From Acarospora socialis (Eukaryota > Ascomycota > Lecanoromycetes > Acarosporales > Acarosporaceae), in the NCBI GenBank assembly GCA_025617375.2, contig JAMYGW020000006.1, positions 1,183,001 through 1,247,000 on the forward strand: a DNA stretch of 64,000 nucleotides, written 5' to 3'. Positions 35,096 through 46,082 of the stretch are shown piece by piece (position 1 is the stretch's first letter; each line of letters opens with the position of its first letter). Position numbers and translations under genes: made by a program. Below the pieces are notes generated by a model. The model was not told the DNA's origin, ran no database searches, and saw only the letters and a program-made list of their open reading frames with translations.

Positions 35096-36169
35096 TCAAT
35101 ACTCTGTAGCTAATCCACGTCGTTCCACACACTGAATCAGACGCTGAGGCATCTGTTCAATGTATTCCATCCACTCATGAGGCTGTAGCTTGTCCCATTC
35201 CTCCAAAACAGCCTGAATTAAGTCCTCCTTCCTAGTAAATAAACGCTGTTTCAATCGAGACTTTATAATCCTCCACACATTTTCAATTGGATTGAAATCA
35301 GGTGAGGACGGAGGAGCATGAAAGACATTGATATTCAGCTTCTCCTTAGTCCTGGCCGCTATGTTGTCGTCGTCCATAAGGCCATGGGCTCGATTCCCAT
35401 CCTCATACATAATAAGGTCCGTAAATCCTTGATGACAACGTTCCTCAAAGAAAACCGACACCACAGGCCTCAATACCTGATCCACATAGTCCACCTGAGC
35501 AAATCCCCCCTTCTTTCCATGCCCCTTTCCTAATATAATAAGGGGGCTTTTCCAGTTGTGCCCTACAGCCCCCCAAGCCGTAAAGGTTGACCGCCCAGAA
35601 CAATAGGAATTCTGGCTGCAGTCTCGATGCTGTCGCTCCCCCTTAGTACATGTGACGTACTTCGTAGCCTGAACCCCAGTCGTAAATCCTACTTCGTCCA
35701 AAAAGATCCAATTGCTCCATTCGAGGCCCGTCCAATCCTTATGCTCGACGGCGAATTCGAGTCGTTTTTGACGCGAGGACTCCGAAATGAATGAATGTCG
35801 ACATGCCTTGCACTTGTAGTATCCTACAGAGTGCATTGCCCGTTCAATTGTCCGTTCAGAGCAGTCCACCCCACACACAGCAGCCAATTGCACCCAGCTG
35901 AGGATCCTGCCCTGCCAATTCTTTGTAGTCTCCGCTACCAGTCTTTCCAAATCCTCCTCTGTCAGGATAGGCTTGCGGCTGCGACGGCGAGGTCCTTCGT
36001 GACGCTTAGCCGGCCGTCATACGATGTCCCGTATCGTCGTTCGAGGAATATCCAGATAGCGGGCGATTCGGAAGTTGTTCCACCCTGCATCATAGAATAA
36101 GGTCTTTATCCTGATTATTGTGGATGTATGAAACTCAGTCTCAGGTTCCTGAGCTGCTGGAGAAGACAT
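35096..36169 (-). pseudogene. Tc1/mariner transposase with one in-frame stop
   Basis: From ATG 36169 (MSSPAAQEPETEFH) the frame runs to TGA at 35096, 357 codons, broken only by a TGA at 36019-36017 (TTIRDIV-stop-RPAKRHEG). A CGA (Arg) to TGA change, C to T in a CpG, would explain it. The N-terminal half has the helix-turn-helix (NNFRIARYLDIPRTTIRDI) and TEEDLERLV. The DDE domain has WIFLDEVGF, MYEDGNRAH and SPDFNPIENVWRIIK. The second Asp and the NPIE Glu are separated by 38 residues, more than the 34 of classic Tc1. It is probably inactive unless the stop is read through. Confidence 0.88.
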
Positions 36170-36254
36170 AGCAGTCACATGGCCTTTCAATTGAGTCAAT
36201 TAAGTGTGTTGTTGATAGTATAATTTATATTGACTATATAAACTACCCCTATAG

Positions 36255-36301
36255 ACTCGCTAAATTGGTGGGGTGGCGAAGAAATTTGTCAATCGCCTTC
36301 G
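36255..36301 (-). repeat. Right terminal inverted repeat
   Basis: 47 bp, perfect partner of the left repeat; followed by TA at 36302-36303. Confidence 0.93.
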
Positions 36302-38343
36302 TACAAAGTAGCCCTTAATCCCTCCGGTTCACGGATATTTAGGCTCCACAGTCTGGGTGAAGGATCTTCAAGCGTTGCCCAGGCTCTCCGGCTCATCGAA
36401 GCCAGCCTAACCGGAGTCCTTAAGGCGAGCAACAAGCTTTCATTCTGACTAGGTACCTTACACAGTAAGGTAGAACATTGGTCGCCATGGTTGAAAAGAT
36501 AGAGGCCGGTGGACCGTCAAGCTGACCATTCAGTGTCCTCTGCGGTCGTCACCCTGAACCATCACGTGCTAAGCACCATTCCTTTTTCCCCAGCAGGCAA
36601 TGCGGCAATCCGAGCTTGTAACATAATGACGTGCTCTAGCTCTAGGCAAACACTGCAGTGCATTATTATTATCACTGCTATCGATCGCAAGTTCCACTTC
36701 GAAACAAAGGGGGCCAAACCAAACCCAAAACCCACCATGACAGTGACCAATACCCTACCTTTCCTTTCTCAGGCTCCCTTGTATTGAGGCAAAGCCAGCT
36801 CGTGGCTACGCGCATCAAAGCCGCTAGGCCACGTGGAAGGCCATTCTGCCTATTGGGCGACCAGAAGACACCGTAGGGACTAAGTTAGCCGTTTATCCCC
36901 CATAGACTGGACCCATCAGGCCGTAGTCATATACTCTTCAACCCCCAAAGTCGCAAGGAAGAGAGCGACGCAGCATTTTATGTCTGGACAAACTTGAAAG
37001 ATATTTATAATCAAGTCAATAACCATGACTCAAATGCGCCAGCTGAACAGACAAACTATCTCCCTTGCTCCGTGAATTGGAGGAGCGTTGAAGAGAGTTT
37101 CAGGGGCTGTGAGCGCCGCCCCGAGCGGAGCTGCAGCGGCAAGCCGGGTAACAAGCTGACAGGCGAAAGGAACCATTCCTTATCAGTCTCTAGTCCGAAC
37201 ACTCGCTGCCTTCAGCGCCTTCCACTTCCCGTGCTAAGACGAATGGACTAACACTTAACGTTACCGGTCCACTTCCCTTGCCTACTGAAGAGTAGCTTAC
37301 CTTGAATCGACCAGGGACTATCTTTGGGTCCTCTTCTTGGAGTCTAAAGTCTCTTTTCCTCTGCCCGTCCTTATATCTCCTGTTCTTCATACCAGTCCTT
37401 TTCTTGTCTGCGCTCGAGAGGACTGAGATCACCCAATCTCGAATCCTCTCAGCCTCGGCCTGTGCTCTCTTCGAAGCACTGTCCTCGGCTGGCAGATACC
37501 ATCGATCGGAGAAAGGCCCCTAGCGGGTGCAGCTCGTCCCTCGGTCGCTGTGCGGGTCTTTTTTCTTTGCTTTATGCGCAGTCCCTCTTTTTCCGTGCAT
37601 AACCGCTTCACGCTATGTGTCTGGGAGGCTCTTTGCTACCATCATACCGTGTGAAGAAAGCATAGGCCTCAACTTGACAATCCTTCCTCGTCGCCGTTCT
37701 CGGGAATAAGAAACCGCAAAGGACCTGACGGGGTGTTGTGGTGTGATACTGCAAAGTGGTTGTGAGAAGGGCGTCCGTCATCGTCAGTGAGCAGTGGTTG
37801 GAGGCAGACGGGCCGTCAAAAGGTTTTGGAATCATAGCCGATTGATACAGACTGGAAAGTTGTTGTTGGAACTGAAGCTTGTGAGGTTGGCGTGCGCTTG
37901 GAGACCGCTTCTGAACTATTTGGGTGGGTCACCAACCGTTGCCTGATTTCTCGGCGGCCTTGATTGCACAACACATACCTCATCTTGTCTCCTGGCAACG
38001 GCGGGATATACTCTTTCGAAATCACGGGACCTGACATCTAACGAAAATCCGTCACGTGGCAAGGGACTGATCGGACCTGGTATAGGTTCGCTCGCAGTCA
38101 CAATAACAATAGTGTCTTGGTCACCCTACGAAACATCACATTCAACTCCCAGCCGCGCCTTTTGTCAATAAACCCCAACGCGGAGTCGCTAAGGATACAC
38201 TCTAAAGCAAGCTCCCTCACTTGCTCACTACCTCGCGACCACTCACTCAAGCTTCCCATCGAATCTCTACTCTACTCATCAGCACCTCAAGCTCACTGCC
38301 CTCGTCCTAGAGAACTTCACTTTACGACCAACCGCAAGTAAAC
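36302..38343. other. Intergenic, about 2 kb, G-alpha promoter side
   Basis: No gene seen. A GGTACCTTAC-type patch lies near 36450. The region before 38344 is C/T-rich and likely the 5' leader of the G-alpha gene. Confidence 0.45.
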
Positions 38344-39720
38344 ATGTGTTTCGGCAAGAAGCAAAATGCGTTCAGCGTGTCGAGCGTTGAGCTCCAGAAG
38401 AATGAAGAAATCGACAAGATGATACGCAAGGATCGCAAGAGGATGAAGAAGGAGATCAAGATCTTGCTCTTAGGTAAGAACAGTTCAGCGTCCATGGATA
38501 ACCTCACCGTCATCCATGGAATCCAAGTTATTGGAACGCACCAGGTCAACTAACTCCCTCCCGACTTACAGGTGCCGGCGAGTCTGGGAAATCTACAATT
38601 CTAAAGCAGATGAAGATTCTACATGCAAATGGGTTTAGTATCGACGAGCGTAGAGAGATCCGTCCGATTATCTTCTCTAACCTGATCGTCGCTTTTAAAA
38701 TCATCATCGACGAGATGTCAACACTAGAAATAGGGTTTCAGAATCAGGAGAGCGAGGTACGTGCAGTATCTTGCTGCATTATAACTGCCCCTCAATCTCT
38801 TGCGTCTTCTCATTCAAAGTGCAGCGAGCTGACATATCTATTCAAGAGGTTCGAATCAATCATCCTGGTTACCGAAGACATTGGGCCCGATGACCCGTTC
38901 CCTATGGAGTGTCTCCCAGCTATGAAGGGCCTTTGGGCCGATAGCGGCGTGCAGAGTGCTATCAAGCGTGGTAATGAGTATGCTTTGCACGATAACTTGA
39001 CTTAGTACGTCTCCCTCCCCTATCTGTTCCTCCCGATTTCATTGACTGGGATACTAGTTTCTTCGGCAACATTGATCGCCTCTTCGCCAGAGACTATATG
39101 CCCAACGATCAAGACATGTTGCGCTCCAGACTCAGGACCACCGGTATCACAGAAACTGTCTTCGAACTTGGAGAGTTGACGTACCATATGTTTGATGTGG
39201 GCGGGCAACGATCTGAGCGTAAGAAGTGGATCCATTGCTTTGAAGGCGTCCAGTGCTTGATGTTCCTCGTCGCTCTGAGTGGCTACGACCAGTGCTTGGT
39301 GGAAGATAAGGCGGCCGTAAGTCTATACTAGCACTTGCAAACTCCCGCCCAACTCAGCTGATAATGGCCGTACCATAGAACCAAATGCAAGAAGCTATTA
39401 TGCTTTTCGAATCAATTGTCAATACTTCCTGGTTCAAGCGTTCCTCGATCATCCTCTTTCTCAACAAAGTCGACCTCTTCAAGGAGAAGCTCGAAGTAAG
39501 TCCTGTGAAGGACTACTTCCCAGACTTCCAAGGAGCGAATAATGACTTCGATGCCGCTTGCCAATTCTTTGCCGATAAGTTCCGCGACCTCAACCGCAAC
39601 CGCGAGAAGGAGATCTACATCCACTTCACCAACGCCACCGATACCAATCTCCTCAAGGTTACTATGCAGAGCGTTCAGGACATGATCATCCAGAACAACC
39701 TCAACAACTTGATTTTGTAG
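38344..39720 (+). CDS. Heterotrimeric G protein alpha subunit, group II-like
   Basis: Five exons, 38344-38473, 38572-38756, 38820-39004, 39058-39316 and 39379-39720, giving 366 aa. All GTP-binding boxes are present: [15 protein letters not shown] (G1, after the first splice), [10 protein letters not shown] (G2), [18 protein letters not shown] (G3), [10 protein letters not shown] (G4) and TNATDT (G5). The N-terminus MCFGKKQ lacks the MGxxxS myristoylation signal, and the C-terminus NNLNNLIL lacks the Cys for ADP-ribosylation. As far as I recall, both fit the fungal GNA-2-like group and not GNA-1/GNA-3. Exon 3 was joined at TTCAAAG/TGCAGC to hold frame; that junction (ESE-CSEL) is the least sure. 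It acts in nutrient and developmental signalling, usually alongside the other alpha subunits. Confidence 0.9.
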
Positions 39721-40417
39721 GCAATTCCGGTCGTCGCTGGGGATCTTGTCCGAATTGCTGCCGTGCTTCTATGCAGAGCAAATAGCCGATGGTGGGCACC
39801 ATTTTCATCACGAGTTCAGAACAGTTATGGCTTGATGGATGTCGTCGTCACTTCTAATTCCCTGTTACAATACTGGCAAACCTCCTGATCCTGCGGTAGC
39901 TACACTTCCTGTATCATCTCAGGCCTTCGTCGTTGTCTCTATAGCTGTGGCGTTCTTACATTACGGAAGTTAAAAGTTGTCCAGCTGATGACAGGATGAC
40001 TCTTAACCACATCTCCTCTTTCCGTTCTTCTCCGTTGTGCTCAATCGTCTAGTTGTCTGCAAGGTGTTTCTCTCCACGTTTCGACTTTCTTCCCTTGGCC
40101 TGTAGGTTTCTCCGGGATGTTTTAAACGTTAGTGGTCTTTGTGCTATTATGTCGCACGCAAGTGTAGCTAGCTCTGTGGCAAATAGACATCAGCAATGCA
40201 AATTACGTTTCCTCCGAAATAACTAGATTTCAGTAAAGAGAAAGAAGATGACAGCTTCCCCTCTCCAGACCTTGGGAAGTGAGTCGTCTCGCGTGTGGCT
40301 TGCTTACGTAACTCTACCGAACAACGCTTGATGCTTTTGCCTCGCCATCTGACGCAGTGATAACCTGATCGTCGTGGTTCAACAGTAGCCTGTGAACCCT
40401 TGAGAGGCTGCGGAATC
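39721..40417. other. Intergenic, nothing seen
   Basis: The 3' flank of the G-alpha gene and the promoter of COX24. No coding signal. Confidence 0.45.
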
Positions 40418-41631
40418 ATGTTTACCTCTTCCTTAAGTCGTGTTGTACGATCAGCTCCGTCACATCCCCTATCGTCTTCCTTTACCTCCTGGGCTTCTAC
40501 AAACTCAGTAGCCGCCTCAACCGTCCCCACCTTGTGTCGAAGACATCAACGGCGGCAATCCTCCTCGAAAACTTCCAACCCCCCAGATGGCGGGTCAAGA
40601 TCTCTCGGTGCACCGGCTGAGGCGTCCAAAGAAGCCACACCGTCTACAAAACTGAACAATGAGAAGAACACTACGGGCAGGTTAGGTAGACGGAGGAGTA
40701 AGGATGCCCCAACGGAGACGGCTGGCAGGGCCGCGGATGACGTTGCCCTGAATATACCGAGCGTACCATCAACACAACACCGGCACCCTCACGGTAACGC
40801 CGCCGTCACTATCAGACTAACAGGTGTTCTCCTACTAACATCACCCCAGACATCCAAGTCGCCTCCTTCTTCTCCATCCACCGTCCCATTTCCGTCACCG
40901 CCTCCGTCCCTCCAAACTCGACTGCATCAGCGTTCTCGAGCATATTTACAGCGCGTGCAAAGTCAAAACCACAACCTGCAGATGTCATCTACACCCTGTC
41001 TTCCACCGTCAACATGCTCGAGTCGGCCCAAGGGAACCAGCAGCCCGACACGCAGGCTCAACAGACGTCGGAAGCGCTGCAGCTACGAACGGCAGTCACC
41101 CAAGCGTCCGTCAGTAACGCCGAGCCCGGAACCAAGCACTTGGACGGCGCTCCGGGGAACGAGCTGGGCATGTCCCTCCAACAACTGACCGATCGGTTCA
41201 GACCGTTCATGCCGCCACCAGCGCCCGTTCCGATGTCCTGGTCTGAAGCCCAAGCGCGAGAGCAGGGTCTGGCGGAGCAGGCGAAAATCGAGCAAGCGAA
41301 GCCGCGGAAGAAGTCCTACACGACCGTCATTACCATCCTTGAGTCTACACATCCCAATGGGCACAAGACCTACGAGGCACGCACATCTCCTATTGTCGAG
41401 GATCCCCAAGATTCTATCACACCACAACGACATGCCCCGTCGTCAACGAGTACAAGCTTTCTGGAGCGGATGCGTATCCGGCAGGAGAAGTGGGAGGATT
41501 TTCGAGACGAGAGAGCACGGAGTATGGAATTGCTAAGTACGAAGAGGCAAAGGAAGTTGAAGATGAAGAAACACAAGTACAAAAAGCTACAGAAGAGAAC
41601 GGCAGCGTTACGTAGAAAGCTCGGCCGTTAG
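40418..41631 (+). CDS. COX24: Mitochondrial small-subunit protein mS38 (COX24/QRI5)
   Basis: Two exons, 40418-40793 and 40850-41631 (376 and 782 nt), giving 385 aa; the upstream frame opens only from a TTG. MFTSSLSRVVRSAPSHPLSS is a good mitochondrial presequence. The only conserved part is the basic C-terminus KRQRKLKMKKHKYKKLQKRT with AALRRKLGR, the COX24/AURKAIP1 (DUF1713) domain that binds the mitoribosomal small subunit. In yeast it affects COX1 mRNA processing and translation. The middle 250 residues are disordered and variable (Ser/Pro/Gln). TSFLERMRIRQEKWEDFRDE is a likely helical lead-in to the basic tail. Confidence 0.86.
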
Positions 41632-43053
41632 GTCATGCTGTGCCGAACAACCAGCAAAAACATGTAGGGAACTCACACATTGACGGTAGAGAACAACACA
41701 TGACAATGCTGGATCTGATAGCTCACAGAGCTGTGGCTCTTCACATGCATGCACAAGCTTGTGTCACTGAGAAAACAGAGGGGGCAGAGAAGGGGTCTGT
41801 GGAGGAAGCACAAGCGTCATGGCCCGCTTTCGGTTCTGGAATACTTGTCTGGGTCTTATTCATGCATCTGAGTTTCTCTCTGTCTGAAGCATCTGATGTC
41901 TCAGCTCCGTTGTCCTTCTCCTGCTTTTCTCCTCCGACCTTCCTCAATATCACGTGCAGGTGTACCGGTTTCCAACCTCAATCCGTCTCGTAACCATCTC
42001 CTCATTCTTTGCAGCGGGGCAGGTAGCGTAGCACGTTACAATCCACTGCGAAGTCAATTGTTCCAGAGTCCCCACAGTCAAGCTGCGTCAAAGTCTCCTC
42101 ACCACTGGTGTTTCCTCGCTTCATCCTCCTGGCCCATTTCCCACCATGCATATGCGTCATTCCGACCCTTCTCCCTCCTCCTTTCTCGTTGCAAGTAGCG
42201 GGCCCCTAAACATGAGCCTACTTTCACTCCCCCACTCTCGCATTCTCAAACTCCATTCCCCTAGATAACGTACGATCTGACGCCTACCATTTACTAGTCC
42301 TCCAAATCCTCAACCACGGACAAAGACCTCACCTCTTTTCTCCCCGCCATACCATCAAACCAGTCCTTGTAGGTATATATCCACAATCGTTCCTCAATCC
42401 AAGGCTCAAAATGTCTCTTAGGCGTAGAAAGGCAACAATCATGACGGTTGGTAACTTCAAGATAATGTTAACCGTTGCGAGGCATTTCCGTACTGCGAAG
42501 CTATACCGGGGTGCCTTCCCTCTACATGTCCTGTCTTACGTGTTTGGTTACGACGGCCAAAAGCTCGTTCACGCCCGCTTACTCTTTCCGACGTTTTTAC
42601 TCTTCTACAGGGCGGGATCATCTAGTCAGGCATGTGTATCTCGTACTCTGTAAGCTGCTTCGGACTACAGGTCGAGGACATGAGGTTATCGAGGTCTTCA
42701 GAGATTGATGATGTGTGGCATGTTCCAAGCACAATCCAGGCACGGACAGGAGACGGGATCTGAAGCTATTATATATCATTTCTCGACGAAGCTTCACGCG
42801 ACAACAGTAACGCCGAAAGGCAAGGGACAAAACGCATGGACTACTACAAGAAGCCCCTCCAATGCAGCCAGCTTACATACCCCCTCCTTGCTCTTTCCCC
42901 GCACATACGTGGTTTACTCGCCACTACTGTTCGTACGAGTACATCATGGTGGAAGATGTGAATTGACAAGCCACCGCTCCTGCCTTGTTTCCTTGAAGTT
43001 AGGCGTTTGTGGTCTCAAGAATTATCTGCCATTTAAGTGTGGACCGGGACGAC
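41632..43053. other. Intergenic, about 1.4 kb
   Basis: Convergent 3' ends of COX24 and VMA3. Several short open frames, none with a domain or conserved splice structure. Confidence 0.45.
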
Positions 43054-43994
43054 CTATTTACAGGCTGGGGCTTCGGAGGCTTTCGAGTTCATCAATAGTG
43101 CGACGATCAGGCCGTACAGACCTACGGTCGAGACGGGTCAGTATGTGTGGGTTGAATGCGGAGACGACGCACTGACCTAAGACCTCGGCGAAAATGAGAA
43201 TTAGGATCATGCCGACAAAGAGACGAGGCTGTTGAGCTGTTCCCCGTACGCCGGCGTCGCCGACTATACCGATGGCGAATCTGAAAATCATATCAGCTCC
43301 TTGGAACAGACTTTACACGTTGTCCCCTCAAGATGGACATTACGAAAGGTAGGAAGTTGTAATAGATAGGTACATACCCCGCGGCGAGACCGGCCAGACC
43401 AACGCTTAATCCGGCACCCAGTTGAATGAACCCAGTGTACAGTGGCATAGGTTGTTTCAAGCCATCCGATATCAAGACCGACACCACCAACCCGTAGATA
43501 CCGATGATACCGGCCATGATAACTGGGACGATGTCTGGCGCAAAGAGTTAGATCCCCGGACAAACTACCGATATTGATGAAGCGATAATAGGGAAACGTA
43601 CTCTTGACGATAAGGTCTGGTCGGAGAACACCCATGGCGGAGATACCGACTCCTGACTTGGCCGTCCCGTAGGCGGCGCCGAAGCATGTAAATACGATGG
43701 CTGATGTGCAGCCCATCGCACCGAAGAAGGGCTATGATGACTCGTTAGCTCCGTCCCACAGTCCCTGCTCGTCTGTGATTAGGCGGTAGTCCGGTGGGAG
43801 ATGGCAATCATCTGTAAGGTACGCGCAGCCACTGTATGGGAGAATACTGACAGCATAAACGGGACTGACGAGACGTTAGCTTGAGTTCACTACTACAGAA
43901 CATGACCTGGATTCAGTGAAGCTGCTGATCAGGGAGGAGTTGAATCGGGCATAGAAGTAAGGATAACCGCGACGTACCAAAGATCTGAAGACAT
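43054..43994 (-). CDS. VMA3: V-type ATPase subunit c (proteolipid)
   Basis: Six exons, 43994-43978, 43864-43852, 43731-43602, 43534-43378, 43280-43177 and 43121-43054, giving 162 aa. Exons 1 and 2 are 17 and 13 nt. Spliced they read [21 protein letters not shown], the exact family N-terminus. Then come [80 protein letters not shown] and [20 protein letters not shown]. The proton-carrying Glu is in FAEVLG. Four transmembrane helices form the c ring of the vacuolar proton pump. Confidence 0.95.
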
Positions 43995-45190
43995 CGTAGC
44001 GGTTGTGAGATCTGGTAGCTTTGTGTGCCGGTTATTTGGAGCAGGTTCAAGGACCAGTAGATCGACGGTAGACTTGCGAGATAGGACTGAAGAGCAAGGT
44101 GTTGACTTATGGTGGTGACGACGGCGAAAGACGAGGTCGAGAGATCTTTAGCGGCTCGTTTACAAGCCAATCACGTGCCGAGCTTATCAGTGCTCACAGA
44201 TCTCAAGATTCGTCCTGAGCTCCACACAATCGAACTTCACCTCAGTTGCATCAGAGAGCGAGTTGCTACAAAGAACCTTTAGGCGCCGGTACCTTAGATC
44301 AAGTCGTTTGTTGCTATCTTACTACTAGAAGATCTAAGCTCACTGCTATGGTCGCATCCACAGTCGACGGACAAATCGCAGATAACCAGCTACATTTTGG
44401 AACACCATACCATGGGAGTACTGACGTGCATAGCTTGACTCAATCACCAGCCAGGCCCTGAAATAAGAACTCTTTGACATCATATGGGCAGCAAGTGTCG
44501 TCAGCCTAAGAAAGAACCCAACAATCAAACCACCAAGTCCAAGCGCCATGCCCTCGCGGTCCTGTCGCCACTGTCCTTGACGTTCCACTGCTCTCTGAGG
44601 TCAAGAATCGTGTCTAGAACGGCACTCGGTCGTGCTTGGGGTTAGCGAAGACGTTGTCTCTGCAAGTATCACAATCAATGAATCGAGTCATCAGATGGAG
44701 CAGATCAGGGCTCGAAGGGCAACATCTGATCCAGATGGGGTGAAGATACTTGAATTGTCAGCCGCCGCAACGCGATGGAAGACACCTTAATGGCTTTTTG
44801 TGGTTTTCTGTGTTCTATGAGAGCACCGAATCAAATTCGTCCATAGCCCTGGGTTCCCACAGAAGAGTTTGCACTCACTGACATGGTGGACCCTCTCCAT
44901 ACCTCCATGGTGTTAGCACAAAAGGACAGTACTCCGGTTGCTATAACCTTTGCCATATCGAGCAGTCGAGGTTGACACACTGAGGGATCTCAGACCCTAA
45001 TCAACAAAGTCACACCAGTCACGTGTTCCCGCGCCTCAATTCCGCGCCGTGAGTCACGTCCCCCCCAGAGCCCACGCCCTACGACATCCACCCCGAATCC
45101 CCACTTAATGACCCTAGCATTCCTCCCCTCCGAAAAACCCCCAAATACCTGCCTCCCAAACCCTTCAGTCTTTCCAATCCCCTCCACACA
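43995..45190. other. Divergent VMA3 / alkyltransferase gap, 1.2 kb
   Basis: No gene seen. The last 200 nt before 45191 are strongly C-rich, matching the C-rich style of the alkyltransferase gene and its introns. Confidence 0.45.
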
Positions 45191-45686
45191 ATGCCCGTCA
45201 CCGAATACCAAGAAGTACCCCCTCCCCCGTCTTCCACCCCCTACCCACCACCTCGCACAAACTGACTTCCCCCCCTCTTCAAACAGCGCGTCTACACCCT
45301 CCTCACCCAAATCCCTCCGGGCCGCATAACCTCCTACAAATCTCTCGCCGCCGCACTGCACTCGTCCCCGCGCGCCGTCGGCGGCGCTCTCCGCAACAAT
45401 CCGTTCGCGCCCGAGGTGCCGTGTCATCGCTGCATTGCCGCGACGGGCGTGAGTTCTCTTCCTCTCCAGTCCATCGCGTGGGGTATTTGAGGGACACGAG
45501 GGCTGATGTGTTCTATGTGGGTGTGGGAAGTAGTATGTGGGCGGCTTCATGGGAGATTGGCGGGACGCGCCGAGCGGGCTGAATACGGAGAGAAAGTTGG
45601 AGTTGTTGAGGGGGGAAGGCGTGGTGTTTGATGGGAGGGGGATGTTGGTTGATCAGGGGAGGTGGTGGAGTGAGTTTAGGACGTGA
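45191..45686 (+). CDS. Small O6-alkylguanine-DNA alkyltransferase-like protein
   Basis: Three exons, 45191-45214, 45287-45448 and 45534-45686 (24, 162 and 153 nt), all phase 0, giving 112 aa. RVYTLLTQIPPGRITSYKSL starts the DNA-binding winged helix. SPRAVGGALRNNPFAPEVPC holds the arginine finger (RAVGGA) and leads into the active-site PCHR. YVGGFMGDW and the end LLRGEGVVFDGRGMLVDQGR complete the domain. It lacks the N-terminal domain of full MGMT and is the size of S. pombe Atl1, in which the Cys is Trp; here the Cys is kept. The likely role is repair or flagging of O6-alkylguanine in the nucleus. A 186-aa open frame on the opposite strand is a shadow. Confidence 0.85.
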
Positions 45687-45950
45687 AGGGCTGTGGCTGT
45701 AGCTAGGTTAAGGGTCAGAGGGAATGGGGAGTGCTGTGGGTGGTCTGATTGTATATGTACTGACGATGGGGTAATGATTCGTTGATGGTGCGGATTTGCA
45801 GCAATGTTACGTCGATTCTATATTGGAATCATGGTGTCGGTTGGAGGACAGGTTGGGATATCGATGGAGTATAAACCGAGTTGCCTCTTGTGACCAGACA
45901 CTTCGATCAGTCTTTCTAACACATATCGAGAAGCCTGTACACCAATGTTT
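45687..45950. other. Short convergent gap
   Basis: The 3' flank of the alkyltransferase gene; nothing recognised before the Argonaute remnant begins. Confidence 0.4.
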
Positions 45951-46012
45951 AAGAGATAGAATATGACATTGTTCGAGTTCTTGTGCCTATGGGTCGCTGG
46001 CACTGGCTGTGA
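45951..46012 (-). pseudogene. Remnant copy of an Argonaute 3' coding end
   Basis: Read on the minus strand this gives SQPVPATHRHKNSNNVIFYL, matching the last residues of the adjacent Argonaute (SGSNPWHKNLDDVMFYL then stop). The DNA is also alignable (TTCTTGTGCC-ATGGGT-GCTG-CACTGGC in both). It lies 71 nt beyond the Argonaute stop. Either the 3' end was duplicated in tandem and diverged, or a second Argonaute copy was lost here leaving its tail. No more of it is recognisable. Confidence 0.55.
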
Positions 46013-46082
46013 AACACAACCAAACTTGGCTCCGCCACACAAACCTTTCTAAGAAACGTGAGGCACCCTGTACAACAGCTCC

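Larger units (their letters stand above)
35009..36301 (-). mobile_element. Tc1/mariner DNA transposon, near-intact
   Basis: A 1293-bp element with 47-bp perfect terminal inverted repeats (35009-35055 and 36255-36301; outer end CGAAGGCGATTGACAAATTT). It is flanked by TA on both sides (35007-35008 and 36302-36303), the target duplication of the ITm superfamily. The target reads TTG-TA-CAA, so the restored site is palindromic. Inside is one transposase frame on the minus strand. Perfect repeats point to a recent arrival. No second copy is in the window. Confidence 0.93.

Noticed and set aside
37100-37160. GC-rich stem-like block resembling part of a tRNA
   Set aside because: No A-box/B-box pair, no acceptor stem and no anticodon arm could be drawn.
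41896-42708. Cluster of short plus-strand open frames
   Set aside because: No conserved residues, no initiation or splice pattern, no domain.
44990-45550. 186-codon open frame on the minus strand
   Set aside because: Antisense to the alkyltransferase; low-complexity Gly/Arg translation of C-rich DNA.
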